From Pseudisothecium myosuroides (taxonomy: Eukaryota > Streptophyta > Bryopsida > Hypnales > Lembophyllaceae): DNA of 64,000 bases. Under the pieces are notes generated by a model. That model made no database searches and was not told where the DNA came from. It was given only the letters and a program-made list of their open reading frames with translations. Location of the stretch: assembly GCA_951799445.1 (NCBI GenBank), contig OX637296.1:13454001-13518000 (forward strand). Direction: 5' to 3'. How positions within the stretch are numbered: the stretch's first letter is position 1; every line of letters starts with the position of its first letter. Of the stretch, positions 46,255 to 58,644 are shown in pieces. A program made the translations under genes and the position numbers.

Positions 46255-47515
46255 TTAAGCTGTTTCGCAAATGGCTCGGACAGTTCCAGATGTCAGTACG
46301 CCGATGCGTCCCATGGCCACCATGGACGTGCCGAAATCGGCTCCAAAGGTGGTCGGAGAGGCCGCCAGTGTGTTGACGCGGCCGCTGGTGCTGGCGTCGT
46401 TTCCGATTTCCTGGTCGATGCGGAGAACGCCTCGGCTCGCCTGGAGCTTCTGGAAGTAGCTTGTGTCGAATCTGAACTCCGAATCCTCGTCCAGGGCGAC
46501 GTTGGTGAGGCCGCCGCTCACGTTGGGACAGAGCGCCTGCAGCGTCGTTAAGTAAGTGGTGTCGAGACTGGGGTCGGGAAGGCCCGTGCCCTTGAAGTTG
46601 TACAAGCGGTCCACGAAGAACTGACACTGGGTGACGCCCACTGTGTGTGCACCTGCATGTCCAATTCCAAATTCTCAGTCCATGTTCAATAAAACTTCAC
46701 CATATTAAACTCTTGTTTCATTTCCTCTATGGTAAAGTCTTAAAACTCCCTGATTTAGTATGAGTTAGTCTCGAAAAGAGGGACACGTTTATTAGAGAGG
46801 GGAATTAATTACCGGTAAGGGTGACCATGTCTTCTTGTGTGAGACCAAGATCGGTGAAGAATGGAGTGGCTTCAGCGACGGTCATGTTTGGACTGGGTAA
46901 CTTGATGCTCGTTCCGGGGGCGGTGCCATCGAAGCGACCCGTTTCTGCACTGTAGGAAGCTCCACCAAGCTGCACAAACAGGACAGACTTTCATTAGCAC
47001 TATCAACGGGCTACTCAGACACTCTCAAGGAGAATTGAAACTGAAGCTGATTGATACGTGACATGCAATTTTACGCTAAGCCGTGTTGGTATTTGCAACG
47101 GCAAGAGACGATTGCTCACAATTTCGACGGAGTCGCGAGCAGCAAGCGCAACAATGTCGGCACATGAAACCACTCCAGGGCAACTGGCTTCCAGCTGAGA
47201 CTTGGCATCGCTGATGACGCTGTAGCCTCTCACAGACAGGTTGGGCGGCGCCGTTTGTTCCGTGCCAGCACCAGTCAGGAGTATGGAAGCATCGCAGCCC
47301 TCCACGAAGCAGTCGTGGAAGTGCAAGCGGATGATACTAGCGGCGATGGTTCTGTCAGAGGAGGCAGCTGACTGCACCGCAGTCTTCACAATCGATTCAG
47401 CGCTACTGCACGAGGTGTCGTAGAATCCCACTTGCAGAGCTCCTTGGGTTCCATGAAACTGCAAAGACGCGGCAATCAGAATGGTCGCGAGCTGCAACAA
47501 CACTCGAGCAGCCAT
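46255..47515 (-). CDS. Class III secretory peroxidase, copy C (3 exons)
   Basis: The exons are complement(46255..46652, 46813..46969, 47120..47515), giving 316 residues, the same protein as copy B. The gene, both introns and about 265 bp of 3' flank match copy B at a constant offset of 15,475 bp. I found one difference (46044 C against 30569 T) in 45990-47624. All peroxidase residues are intact: signal peptide 1-25, Arg63, His67, Asn92, His187 and eight cysteines. Because the flanks outside this tract differ from B, the gene body was probably replaced by a B copy recently. An assembly artefact is the alternative. Confidence 0.92.
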
Positions 47516-48260
47516 GTCGCACCCTTTTTGCGCAAATTTGACGGAAGCTTGAATTAAACAGGGCGTAGTCGATCGAATCACGTGTCTGGAATCTGATTTC
47601 AGAAAACTTAGATGAGGCCGGGATAGATATCGATCAATCGATCAATTAATCCTCGTCGATCTTCAGAGCAATTCAGCTAGCTAGGCGCCCACAAACTACA
47701 GCCCGTATGCTGCAGCGTGATGGTTGAAATAAAAACCTTTGGAGTGCTACTGGGATACAGATTCAAATCCAACTGGAGGGTATCGATCTATTTCTGAAGA
47801 GATTGATTCGCGAGCTAGTAATTAATTGCTGAGCAAGCAATTCAAGCCAAGGTCGGATTGTTGAAGACGCTCAGGCAAGTGACGACCTCTTCCCAGACGA
47901 TCAACCTTTATACTCCAGTCCATGGCGCGTTACAAACGGAACGTTAACACCACTAGACACTCATCATTCGAATTCGCAGAAACTTCGGCAGCAAGGATCC
48001 CAGATCGATCGAAGCCCACTCACCGAATTCCAATCCGACAAATTACAGGAGGTACGTTGCCAAATTCAAAAGCCGGGATCCGGGGTTGACCCAAGAGAAC
48101 GTACAGCCAGAAGCGCGGCAATGCCGCAGTCAAACCATAGCAAGAGTCCCTTGCTGCGTTCGTCGAGCGTCGGGTGGAACCGAGTTACAACGTACGTACA
48201 GCCAAAAGCCAGCTAGCCTGACAGTGAGTGTGAGAGTTCGTGAGCAAGGTGCAATGATTT
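47516..48260 (-). promoter_or_regulatory. Upstream region of peroxidase C with TATA box
   Basis: TATAAA on the minus strand lies at plus-strand 47907-47912, about 392 bp before the ATG. The first 109 bp upstream (to 47624) are identical to B; beyond that there are many substitutions and indels, so most of the promoter is C's own. Confidence 0.5.
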
Positions 48261-49173
48261 GTCCTACTACACTAAAATTTGTTTTTAGTGTCATCCATAT
48301 TCAACTACTTACTCAAGCCTATAACTTTTAAGTTAACAGAAGACGAATCTTTCTAAAAAGAAAATAGATGTCTTTTGTCCTACTACCGGTATTAAAAATA
48401 CAGAGGATCTCCATTAACATATATAGTTGGTAAGAATGTTCATCAAGATAGGATTTTTAAATCAATTATTTAGTGTAGGTGACACTAAATAATACAGATT
48501 GTAGTGTAGTGAGGGGGAATACGCGTCACCTAAAAAATTGTATAGTGTCATGCATTACACTGGAAATTCCATTTTTGAGGAAATTGGTTCCGTTTAGTGA
48601 TATTCAACCTGCACGATTTGTAAAATGAGTGTAAATTTGAGAATTTAGCGTGACACGCATGCACTACTAAGACAAGTCTGTGTAGGTATCGAGAAGCTGC
48701 TGTACGAAGCGAAAGTCAGAGCTGGCGCTGCCTACACTTGCTGCATGATTGAGCTGGGAAAGAGGGGAGGGCGTTTCGAGAGACTTTCTGAGGGTGGCTA
48801 ACTTATTAGAGTGAAGGGAGTCAACAGCCATTGACGACTAAGTTACAGGAGTTTCCGCTTTAGTTCCGCCGTCGCTCTCAGTTGTTGCACGGCTTGTGCC
48901 GGCGGTGGGCAAAAATGTGCGATCCTTGCTGAAGGCTACAGTGATTTTTTGAACAATTGGAGCGGGTGACACTAATTACTAGAGTCACGCTATTTGTTAG
49001 ATTATAAAATTAGTGTGGTCTGAAATAGTACTCTCAGTAGTCAGTACTCTATCAAATTTGGACATAACATTCACTGGCTTTGCCCTCCCTTGAACAAAAT
49101 ATATCACACCATTTCATGGTGCACAATATTCCGCACCAAATCAATAGTTATGGGGACAGTTGTCAATAATAGT
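48261..49173. other. Flank of peroxidase C unit, with source of 180-bp block
   Basis: 48261-48410 matches B's upstream flank and then 35440-35480. From 48470 there are several GTGACACTAA or AGTGTCA motifs that may be ends of a decayed element. 48624-48803 is the twin of 45780-45959. No gene seen. Confidence 0.4.
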
Positions 49174-49723
49174 GGGTGATTGCACGAAACACTTATATTG
49201 TTTGTTGCGTTTTGCAGTAGTACTCATGATTTTTTCTGGAGTACTTTAAAATTAGAAAATCAATTTTTTTTTGAATTAAAAAATATGGCCAATGTATGCA
49301 CCTTTAAGATGAAGGTAACCACCAAAGGAAATTCATTAAAAAATTCTCTAAGTAGGAGAACTAGAAAAGTGCCAAATCTTAAGAAAATACATACTTTGAT
49401 GTTTTAATTAGTAGAAAATAGGAAAAAAATTAAATAAAATAAATAAAAATTGGCCATTTGTGGCAACTCTATGGAGATGGTCATTCACCAAAAAAACCAC
49501 CAAAATAATTTTTTACATGCTTCAAAATGCTAGTAAAAAGGGACTCAATTTGTGGACCTCTACACCACACAAAATTAAGTATTTTTAGAATTCCTTTGGA
49601 CAATAGCTACAAGTCATTAGAGAAAAAATCAGCCCTTCGGAGGGTTGCTCCGCAGTGACATGCCAAGCTATTAAAATGCTTGGCCTGTCACTACAGAACT
49701 GGCTGACTGCTCGCCGAAATCGG

Positions 49724-49767
<44 letters not shown>

Positions 49768-50265
49768 AATTTTTTAAGACTAAAAATTTATATTAAAAAA
49801 TTAAAAATTAAAAAAAATTATTCGTATATTTCGTTTCCTGCGCCACTGTCGCAGCAGAGACTGCTGCGCGGAAATAGGGAAAAACTGATTTTTTTGCAAA
49901 AGAAAAGTAAATTTCAGGGTCCTTCGGAGGGCTGTGGAGCAGCCCTCCGGAGGACCCAGATTTTCTCTAATAGTCTACTAGAAGACCATCTCTACCAAAT
50001 TTCAGCTCCAAATTCGTTTTTATGGGTACTAAGTAGTACTAAAAACCTCCAAATTGACATTTGTGACATAATATCGGGGGCTATTATTAAATAATAAAAC
50101 ATTTTTAAAAAAATTCAAAAAAATAGACAAGGTGTATAATAGTCATCAGTACCTTGTCTATGAATTTTGAATCATTTGGAGTCAAAACCCAAGAATTATG
50201 GCCAAAAAACTAATCAGCACGAGACATGTGACAGAAAATAGTACAAGTGTTTCATACAATCACCC
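49174..50265. mobile_element. GGGTGATTGC-type element split by a CATTAG element
   Basis: The ends are GGGTGATTGCACGAAACAC and GTGTTTCATACAATCACCC, flanked by TAGT and TTGT. The body matches 41672-42399 once 49615-49982 is removed. Confidence 0.7.
49615..49982. mobile_element. CATTAG-TIR element with 38-T tract
   Basis: The ends are CATTAGAGAAAAAATCAGCC and CAGATTTTCTCTAATA. Comparison with the uninterrupted host (GCTACAAGTCTACTAG in relatives) limits any target duplication to about 2 bp (GT). It contains an uninterrupted run of 38 T (49726-49763) and GGAGGGCTGTGGAGCAGCCC near its right end. Confidence 0.7.
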
Positions 50266-50484
50266 TTGTCAAAACTTAACTTGGTGCCCGCGCCGCTACT
50301 GCACACTGCAAGTTGTGGCAAATTAAAAATTTCCAAATAAAACTAAAAACAAAACAGTATGAACTTTAAACAAAATGCTAATGGATTCATTGAGATTATT
50401 GAATTCAATAATATTGAAGAATTACCTCATTTTATATTGGAATCCATTTATGCATTCTGCTTTCAAAATAAGAAGACAAGTCCT

Positions 50485-51066
50485 TATATGCTCATGGAGT
50501 GGTAAGAGGTAGAACAATCCATGTGGGGTATGTAAATTAGAATTTGTAGGTTCTCATGCACTCATAGTTAAGTCAAAAACAAAGAATTGTGTTAAAAGTA
50601 GAATTTTAGATCTCATTTAGGCCTAGTAAAAAAACTTTTCTCAAAAAATTTTGAACTATAAAAAGTTGATAAATTAAGATAATTTTCCCCTCCAAAAATC
50701 CGTTTGGAATTTTGAATCTCCAATCAAAAGTTATGGACAAATTTTGGAGAGGATTTTTAATGTACATTTTCTTTAACACTTTTAAAAATCCATTAAAAAT
50801 CCTCTCCGAAATTTGTCCTTAACTTTTGGTTGGAGATTCAAAATCCCAAACGGATTTTTGGAGGCGTAACTTATCTTCATTTACCAACTTTTTTTAGTTC
50901 GAAGTTTTTGTAAAAAAGTTATTTTACTATGCCTAAATGAGGTCTAAAATTCTACTTTTAACACAATTCTTTGTTTTTGACTTAACTATGAGTGCATGAG
51001 AACCTAAAAATTCTAATTTATTTATCCCACATGGGTTGCTCTAACCCCTACCACCTCATGTGTATA
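50485..51066. repeat. Large palindromic (foldback) unit
   Basis: Arms of about 285 bp run from CATGGAGTGGTAAGAGG-like sequence on the left to its inverse on the right, meeting near 50780. The central part equals the foldbacks at 23010 and 26551. No coding capacity. Confidence 0.7.
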
Positions 51067-51357
51067 TATAGAGTTGTCTTTTCACTTTAAAATCCAAAAT
51101 AAGTTATTAATTACAAATATTAATAATGCATTAGTGTATTACTCATTGGACTTTTGGCCAACATCGTTCACTACAAATATTTGTTGATTTGTATGTCTAA
51201 ACCTAAAATTAAGAAAAGAAAATAGAACATACCATAATGTGTTGTCACTCTCCCGGTACCAAAGCTTACATTAATTATGTGGGGATGAAAGTTGTGGATG
51301 AGGATTCCAGAGAGGAAAAGGTAGCCTCTCTGAAGGCTATTGAATGTTATGGAAACA

Positions 51358-51632
51358 CATTAGAGAGAATTTGGGCCCTCTAAAGGGCCGCGAGTTCCCA
51401 TGAATTCTCCACAAGTGTTGAATAGTTCCTGACTGCTGAAACTGCGCCACCGCAGCAAGGTGACGTGGTCGGGACTCGGCCACATCAGATTTTTTTTTTT
51501 AAATAAAAAATAAAAAAATAAAAAAATTGAAAATATGTTTTTCGGACAGCCCATACCACTATTCACAGCATGGGGACAGATTGGGGAACGGGCCTGAAAC
51601 GGCCCTTTCTTGGCCCCAAATCCCTTCTAATG
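51358..51632. mobile_element. Short CATTAG-TIR MITE
   Basis: The ends are CATTAGAGAGAATTTGGGCC and the inverse of CATTAGAAGGGATTTGGGGC, with inner AAAGGGCCG and CGGCCCTTT. AT-rich centre. A minus-strand frame through it is incidental. Confidence 0.75.
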
Positions 51633-52764
51633 AATAGATGTTTGTTGTGACATTTAATTTTGTAGGTGACTCTCATTTCTCCCAGTTCCTTGAGGGATCC
51701 AATCGAAATACCGTATTTGGTGGTCAGGGTTGGCAAAAAATAATTCTAAAAATAGATGCTTCGATGTGGGAGAAATTATTTTTTCAAAAAAGAATTAAGT
51801 GTTGCAAGAAAACAAATCCTCCTATTTGGGGGCATTTGCCAAATCACATATTGCAATTCTATTTAATTATTCCACAGAAAATGCCAACCCTAACTATTAG
51901 GTATGATAGTCTCAAAAAGTAATTGGAGTTTTTTTTCTTTCTTCTTTGATTTTGAAGCTCTTGAAAATTCTCGAGGTATTGGAATATTGTAGATGACTTC
52001 ATTTCAATCCTTTGTTTCTTGGAAGTCTAATACCTTGAACTATTTTTGAATTTCTTAATATAATTAGATAATTGATTCATTAATATGTCATCAGATTGAA
52101 ATTGGATTGAAACTTTTGTAGCCAAGTGAGAAATCACCAATATGTCATATAATTGGAATAATTCAATGTAATGAGGTCATAACATTGTTAAACCACATCA
52201 ACTTTCTCCCCCCATCTAGAAGGATAATTTTGCCTTAGATACTGGAGAAGGATTTAGTTATAATTGTAGAATGAAAATTGGCCGGGCTGGACTAGCTCTT
52301 TGGATTGTTAGTGGGGGACGGATCTAATTAGCTATCCCAACCTCAGGCACATAGAGAGGTCAACAAAGCAATATAGTATTACATGTGAAGAATGCTTAAT
52401 GGTCTCTACATTTTGAAGCAATTTTTTTAGTTGATTTTGAATTCCAGGAAGTTGCCATGCAGTGCTAGTGCTAGGGCCTGAGGGGCTTCTGCTTTCTGGA
52501 GAAACAAAAGGGAACCTCCTAGGCTTGGTTACCAATGTTATGGCTCCTAGTTGCTATAGTACCGGTATGTTCAAGTAACTTGTAGTAACTTGTAATTGAA
52601 AATTAAATTTGTTTAAGAAAAAACTTTTCTTATGGCCTGTCATCCTAGTTGACACTACACTAGAAATCCTTTATTTTTGCAATGAATTCAATTTCATTTG
52701 CTCCAATGGATTGAACCCTAAAGCCCTTTCAAATCCAAAATAGTTTTGGATTGCTTTGGTCACC
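51633..52764. other. No gene recognised
   Basis: A plus frame at 51638-51922 (94 codons) and a minus frame at 52332-52535 are not recognisable and lack supporting context. No repeat ends found. Confidence 0.3.
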
Positions 52765-52768
52765 TTAA

Positions 52769-53684
52769 CCCCTAAAGTTCCATGACTATGTTTTCACCAA
52801 AAGCGCTCAAAAATTGCCATTTTTAGTACAAGTACCAAATTTTTGAAAAAAACTTTTTTTGACACATGTAAACATAGGATCTTCTAGTATGCTGACTTAA
52901 GAACACGTGGTAAAAATTTCAGAAATTTACACTGCGTGGATTGCAAGGTATAAACATTAAAATTCATTAAAATCATTTTTTAGCCCTGCAAAAAAAACAA
53001 GGCAACTGCACTTCACAAGCTCATATTTCTATGAAAAAATGTCTACAATGGTGATGCTTCTCTGAAATCTTTTTCCTAAACAAGTTGTCTACATGTTTAA
53101 AAAATTTTAAATCATTTGGAATTGTACAACATATAGGAAAAAATAGTAAGTAGGAAGAAGTAGAGAATGATTCAAAATACAAAATTGTTAAGAGTTTAAT
53201 TATGGAGTTGAAAATTGTCAATCCCAATGGTTGTAATGTTGTAATAATCAATCTACATCTTGTGATTTTATTTTTTTCAAAAAATATTGAAAATTGAGTG
53301 AAATAAACAACTTCAAAGTTTATTTTAGAATAGAGAATCCATAACTGCCCGCAACTAAAATTCCTCTTAACTTTTGACTCATTGATCAAAATGGAAAAGC
53401 TTTCCGTGTATATATAAATCTAAAAAAATAATTTCAAATTTTGATTTTTTTTAAAAGTGATTTTTTTTTATCTGCCCAAATTGCCCAGTTACCAAAAAAA
53501 TTAACATATTAGGCCATAACTTTTGACTCCTATTTTCAAATGTCATGAAATTTAGTGCATATGAAAGATATTCTTCATCCCTTTCTTCTATTAAAAATTT
53601 AGCCTAAAATATGGAAATCTCTAGTCACACGTACCTGCCAAAAATTTCTATGTTGCTAAAAATAGCAGGTTGGTCCTCTAGGGG
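52769..53684. mobile_element. TTAA-flanked element, full length
   Basis: TTAA at 52765-52768 and 53685-53688 flanks CCCCTAAAGTTCC and GGTCCTCTAGGGG. 916 bp, collinear with 1053-1976. Non-coding. Confidence 0.8.
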
Positions 53685-53688
53685 TTAA

Positions 53689-54018
53689 TCCCTTAAGAAC
53701 CAATGTGTTTAGAGGCCCAAAACTGCTTCAAAATACTCGTCCCCAAGGCAAGGTCAAAATCTTCATCGATATTTATTATTTAACAAATTCAAAAAAGTAA
53801 CAAAAAATTGTTTTTTTGCATGCATGAATCTCACTCATACAATGCCTTGAAGTCTTAAATTTTATATATGTCACAAAAGCACAAGTTAAGAATGAGATCC
53901 TACGGTTAGAAGTTCTTCAAAATACATATATTAAATTGATTCACAACTCTAACTTTTTGTCCAAGTTGTTGTTTCGTGCAATTTTGAGAGTATTCTCGTA
54001 TTTTTGAGCCAAGGAATC
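53689..54018. mobile_element. Possible short TTAA-flanked element
   Basis: This shares the TTAA at 53685-53688 on its left and has TTAA at 54019-54022 on its right. The ends TCCCTTAAGAACCAATG and GAGCCAAGGAATC are only weakly inverse. The left interior resembles 20700-20760 and 38485-38540. Confidence 0.4.
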
Positions 54019-54022
54019 TTAA

Positions 54023-54165
54023 CCTTGAAGGACACTAAGGACCAAAACTGTTCAATGGATGACTTCATTGTTCACTGTAGAAGCAAAGAATGCACCTATT
54101 GGTTCAATAATTGGAGCATTTTATTGACTACCATGGCCGTAGGGTCCGTGTACTTCAAAAGGATG
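54023..54165. mobile_element. Short TTAA-type MITE
   Basis: TTAA at 54019-54022 is followed by CCTTGAAGGACACTAAGGACC. The body is the reverse complement of 3769-3919. The right end has decayed. The frame at 54004-54225 is incidental. Confidence 0.5.
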
Positions 54166-55240
54166 AAATCATTGCAGGTTATTGTAACTTCTCTAACGCA
54201 GTTCAAGTCTTCAAAATGTTCATAGAAATAGACAGATTTGTAATAAGAGGTTGTTCATTTTTCAACTCGTTTTCAGTGTAGAAATGAAGGTCCTGTCACT
54301 GTAAGTTTATCAAATATGAAGTGAGAAGAAGTAGCTGAGAAGAGGGTACCTCTAAAATGTGTACAAGTAGTCCGTTACTGATTTTCTAGTACTCTAGAAA
54401 AACTTCACCTAACCCAGGACTTTCATGCAATGTCCTCATGTCCTCAACTGAGTCAGATTGCAAGAAGAATAGCGGACACCTTTGTCAGCTGGATGAAGGT
54501 ACTTGACAGCTGATTGATCCAAAATCATCTAAGGTATGCGCACTTATAATCGGCACAAACTCAAATTGAGCATGTATAATATTTATTAGATATTATGCGC
54601 AGCTAACAGAAGACTCTACAATTCTAACATAATTTAGCACACATTATTTGGACGCCATATGAATGAGTTATGAATTTTAAAAGTATTATTTTTATGTGAA
54701 TGAAAATCAACAACAGACTCTTATAGATTTTTATGACTTGATTGTATAGGGGAGGCAACCCATTTCCGATCAAATAAGGAATTACACATATTTGCAGGGT
54801 GGGTTTCTTTGGTGGGGAATTTTCCTGTGTGTAGAAATAGAGTTTGGAAGGTTTCCATAATTTTCCAGGTTTTTTTTTCTCAAAATATAATTACTATAAA
54901 TTTTTCAGCAGAAGATTCTGTTTTTCCCATACCGGTGATATGGGGCTTGCTATTTCCAACCATGAGCTGAAAACAAAATTGACAAGGGGTGGTTACAATA
55001 TTGAGAGTCTTGTGGCCAATCATTATGAGCCACAACTGCGTTGGGAACCGTGCCACAATGAATCACTGTTCACGGAAAGAAAACAGTACACATAGCCACA
55101 ATGGGGGGGCTGATCAAGAATGGGTTGCCTCCCCTACATCTTGTGTAATCAATATCTAGGACATGACTCTTTTTGGTTCAAATGATTGTGAGGCATTTTG
55201 GGCAATGTTGATTATGGGTGTACACAAGTTACCACAATTG
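54166..55240. other. No gene recognised
   Basis: 54810-54960 resembles 7590-7740. The rest has no recognised repeat ends and no convincing open frame. Confidence 0.3.
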
Positions 55241-56453
55241 CTAAAGTCCCAAGGCATTTGTTTCATCAAATTCCACTCAAAACTGCCAATTCTATTGCAA
55301 AGTACAAAAGAATTTAGAATTTTTTTTTTTGCATATCTAATTGTAGGATCTTGCACTGGACTAGTATAAGAATGTGTTAAAGAAATTTCAGAACCTTGAT
55401 TGTGTAGATTGCAAGATATTTAACATTTTAAATCATGAAGAAAATTGTTTTTTGGCACCTTTCATGACTAGATTTTAAAGGTTTGAATCTTCTTAGCTTA
55501 AAATTATTGCACTATTTATTTTGAATTAAAAAATTGTGTTGAAGCATTGAATTGAAATTCTAGGGGAAAAAATTATAAAAAAACTCACTTGCTTTCCATT
55601 CTTTAAAAAATCATTATTCATACAGTGAAACCTCTCATAATGCAAATTCCCTACTTGCATAACTAAGTGTAGTTCTATATTTGCATACTTCTTATGTGCA
55701 TAAAGTCTACTATACAAACCATTAATGGAGTTGATTATGTCTGACATCATTGATTTTCTTAGTTGAACAACCAAATTGAACCAATAAAACACAATTAGTG
55801 TACTTCATGAGCATGTTTAATTAATTGGCCTTTGGCACTTGAACTTCTTTAAGTGCATATAGCTAACTGAAAGTACTCCCCACGATTCCCATGCAGTAAG
55901 GGAAGTTTGACTATAAGTAGAAATGGGTACAAGATTGAAGGAAAAACTAAATTGATAATAGGTTTTATATGGAATTGAAACACAATAATCTCAACTATGG
56001 GATTGTTTGAGCAAGTGAACAAAACCTTGTTGGAGTTTTTTGGGGGAAATTGTAAAAATTCATTCAAAAATGAATCCCATAAGTTATTATTTTGAAAAGA
56101 TGGTCTAATTGCTCCCAAAAATAAGATTGTTCTTAATTTTTTCATCTCTAGCCCAAATAGAATGAATCAAATCTTTCTATATAGACAAAAATATTTTCTA
56201 TGAGAAACAAAATTCTAAATTTTTTTTTCACTTTTTGAGATTATTTTTTGTGTTGCCTGACAAACCCCATTTTAGACTTAGGGTGGCACAACTTTTACTT
56301 CCATGCAACAATTCAAATAAAACTTATATTTCCAAAAGCCAATGTGTTTTCTTATCTTCAAACAAAGTTTCAAAAAATCATGGCAAAAATTGTAATTGTA
56401 GGAGCTATTTAAAATCCATTTTGTCTCTCAAGGGGACAATGGGACTTTAAGGA
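55241..56453. mobile_element. TTAA-type element interrupted by a pogo-like MITE
   Basis: The left end CTAAAGTCCCAAGGC and the right end GGGACTTTAAGGA precede TTAA at 56454-56457; the left TTAA has decayed to ATTG. The body is collinear with the outer element at 39613-41440. The MITE 55623-55913 was inserted later. Confidence 0.6.
55623..55913. mobile_element. Emigrant/pogo-like MITE
   Basis: TA at 55621-55622 and 55914-55915 flanks CAGTGAAACCTCTC on the left and GGGAAGTTTGACTA on the right, imperfect inverse ends. Relatives of the host element (for example 63075) are uninterrupted at this point. Confidence 0.65.
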
Positions 56454-56457
56454 TTAA

Positions 56458-57205
56458 GGGAGAGGAAATCGTATCAACACTCTACACTCTTCTTTTTAAA
56501 GTTTGGATCCCTAATATCATCCCGACAAACAATTGAGCATGGTAAGATGTCTATTGGTAAGATGCATTTTAAAACTGACCATATGTTCTTATAAATAGAA
56601 GGGGTGCATTTAGACAATAAATCTCTTAAGGTTGGTTTGTGAATATTTTGCAATTTTGATGTAGCTACCTTAGTTTACAATGATATTTAGTATTAGTAAC
56701 ACTATATTCTTTTTTCTATTATAATTTATTTTATTAATGTATTTGGACTACTTTATTATAGTTTATCTATTTTAGATTAGAAAGGTCTGAAATGTTATTG
56801 TACAAGACTAATTTCCACCAAAATATGAATGACACTAATTTTGTGCCTTCACTAATAGGATAAATTAGTGTCTTCACAATGGATAAATAAAATAAGTATT
56901 CTATATATTATTGAAGTATAAGAGTGTGAATAGTATTGTTGATAACTCAACAATATAAAGAGCAATTAAGATCCTATTATCAAATCTCACAAATTTGAAA
57001 ATGTTTTGGTTTTTGGTGATTGCATTAAAAATGTCTACTTAAAAGAATCTCAAATAAATTTAGTCCTAGAGATTTACGGATTAACCTTTTGTCTCATACC
57101 ACTTTATAATGTCATATTCTTACAATCTATTTATGTGCAAGTGGTAGAAATTTTTTAATTAAATTAAAATTTTCAAAAGAATTGAATTGAATTAATTGAT
57201 TTGGA
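56458..57205. other. AT-rich sequence, no gene
   Basis: Contains several ACACTAAT or TTAGTGTC motifs near 56828-56875 that could be ends of a decayed element related to 25469-26091, but no complete element can be delimited. Confidence 0.3.
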
Positions 57206-57937
57206 GGGTGAATGCAAGAAACACCTGTACTATTTTGCGTCACACCTTGTGTTTTGATTAGTTTTTTGGCCATACCTTTTGTGTTTTGGCTCCAAATGAC
57301 TCAAGATTTATAAGTAAGGTACTCATGTCTATTATACACCTTGCCTGATTTTTTTGTAATTTTTCAAAAATATTTTATTGTCCAAAAATAGCCCCCAATT
57401 TTATGTCACACTTGCCAATTTGGAGGTTTTTAGTACTATTCAGTACCCCCCAAAACGAATTTTGAGCTAAAATTTAGAGGGGATGGTCTTCTAAAAGACT
57501 TGTAGCTATTGCTAAAAGGAATTCTAAAAATAATTAATTATATGTGGAGTGGAAGTCCACAAAGTGCGCTTCTTTTTGCTTGCATTTTGTAAAATGTAAA
57601 ATATTATTTTGGAGGGTTTTTTGGTAAATGACCATCTCCATAGAGTTCTTACAAATGGAAAATTTTCATTTTATGTATTTAATATTTTTTCTATTTTTAA
57701 CTAATTAAAACATCAAAGTATCCATTTTCTTGAGATTTGGCACTTTTCTAGTTCTCCTACTTCGAGAATTTTTTAATGAATTTTCTTTGGTGATTACCTT
57801 CATCTTAAAGGTGTATACATTATCCATATTCTTTTATTTTTTGAAAATTATTTCTCTAATTTTAAAGTACTGAGGAAAAAAAATCTTGAATATAGTCAAA
57901 ACGCAACAAAATCGGCAGGTGTTTCTTGCATTCACCC
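57206..57937. mobile_element. GGGTGAATGC-type element, complete
   Basis: The ends are GGGTGAATGCAAGAAACACC and GGTGTTTCTTGCATTCACCC, exact inverses over 20 bp. 732 bp, the same length as 27887-28618. Non-coding. Confidence 0.75.
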
Positions 57938-58640
57938 TTGGCTATAAAGTTTGACAAGCTTATAATAGCAAGAAGAAGAAGAAAAATTCTCCCATGCAAA
58001 TTAGTTCTATTTGCTATAAACCTTAACTTCTATTCAAAATCAAATATGACAAGGAAACTTGTCAAAAATGAAAATTCCAACATGCATACATGCATACAAA
58101 TTAGTCATAAAACTCAACCATTAGTATTAAAACAATTTCAAAAAATTAAGAACCCACTTCAACACCACATACATGAGATTAGAGAAAGTGGTTTGTCATT
58201 TTGGCGTATACAATAAATTCAAAATTGTTGAAAAAGTGATTCAAGTATACCCAAAATTGGTCCAAATTGGTTAGTTGCTTAACTTGTTGGAGTTTCCTTT
58301 TAGCCCGCCCGTATTGCATTTAATCATTGGAATCACCACATTGCATCAATTGAATAAGCTCATGGAATTGCAAACCCTCTTCTTCTCTCCAAATAGCACA
58401 AGAAACACATCTCCCTACTCACAAATAAAATACCTCTTTTCCAATCGAAAACTGGAAAGCTCTCTTCCACTGCGTGCAAATTAAAACCCTCTCTGTCATT
58501 GTAAAGTCAAAAAAATTCTACAAACCTCTCTACAAGAATGGAAAAGCTAATTGAAAGGTCCATTTTCACCTAGAGTTTAATTAAAAAAAGGTTATAAAAC
58601 AAAATACTCCCACCTAGTTTGGAGAAGATGCTAAATTTGC
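57938..58640. other. No gene recognised
   Basis: AT-rich. Short frames at 57926-58216 and 58275-58484 have no recognisable similarity. Confidence 0.3.
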
Positions 58641-58644
58641 TTAA

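Noticed and set aside
49726..49763. Run of 38 T as a possible RNA polymerase III terminator or retrotransposon tail
   Set aside because: It lies inside a complete CATTAG element whose relatives have AT-rich centres at the same place; no adjacent gene.
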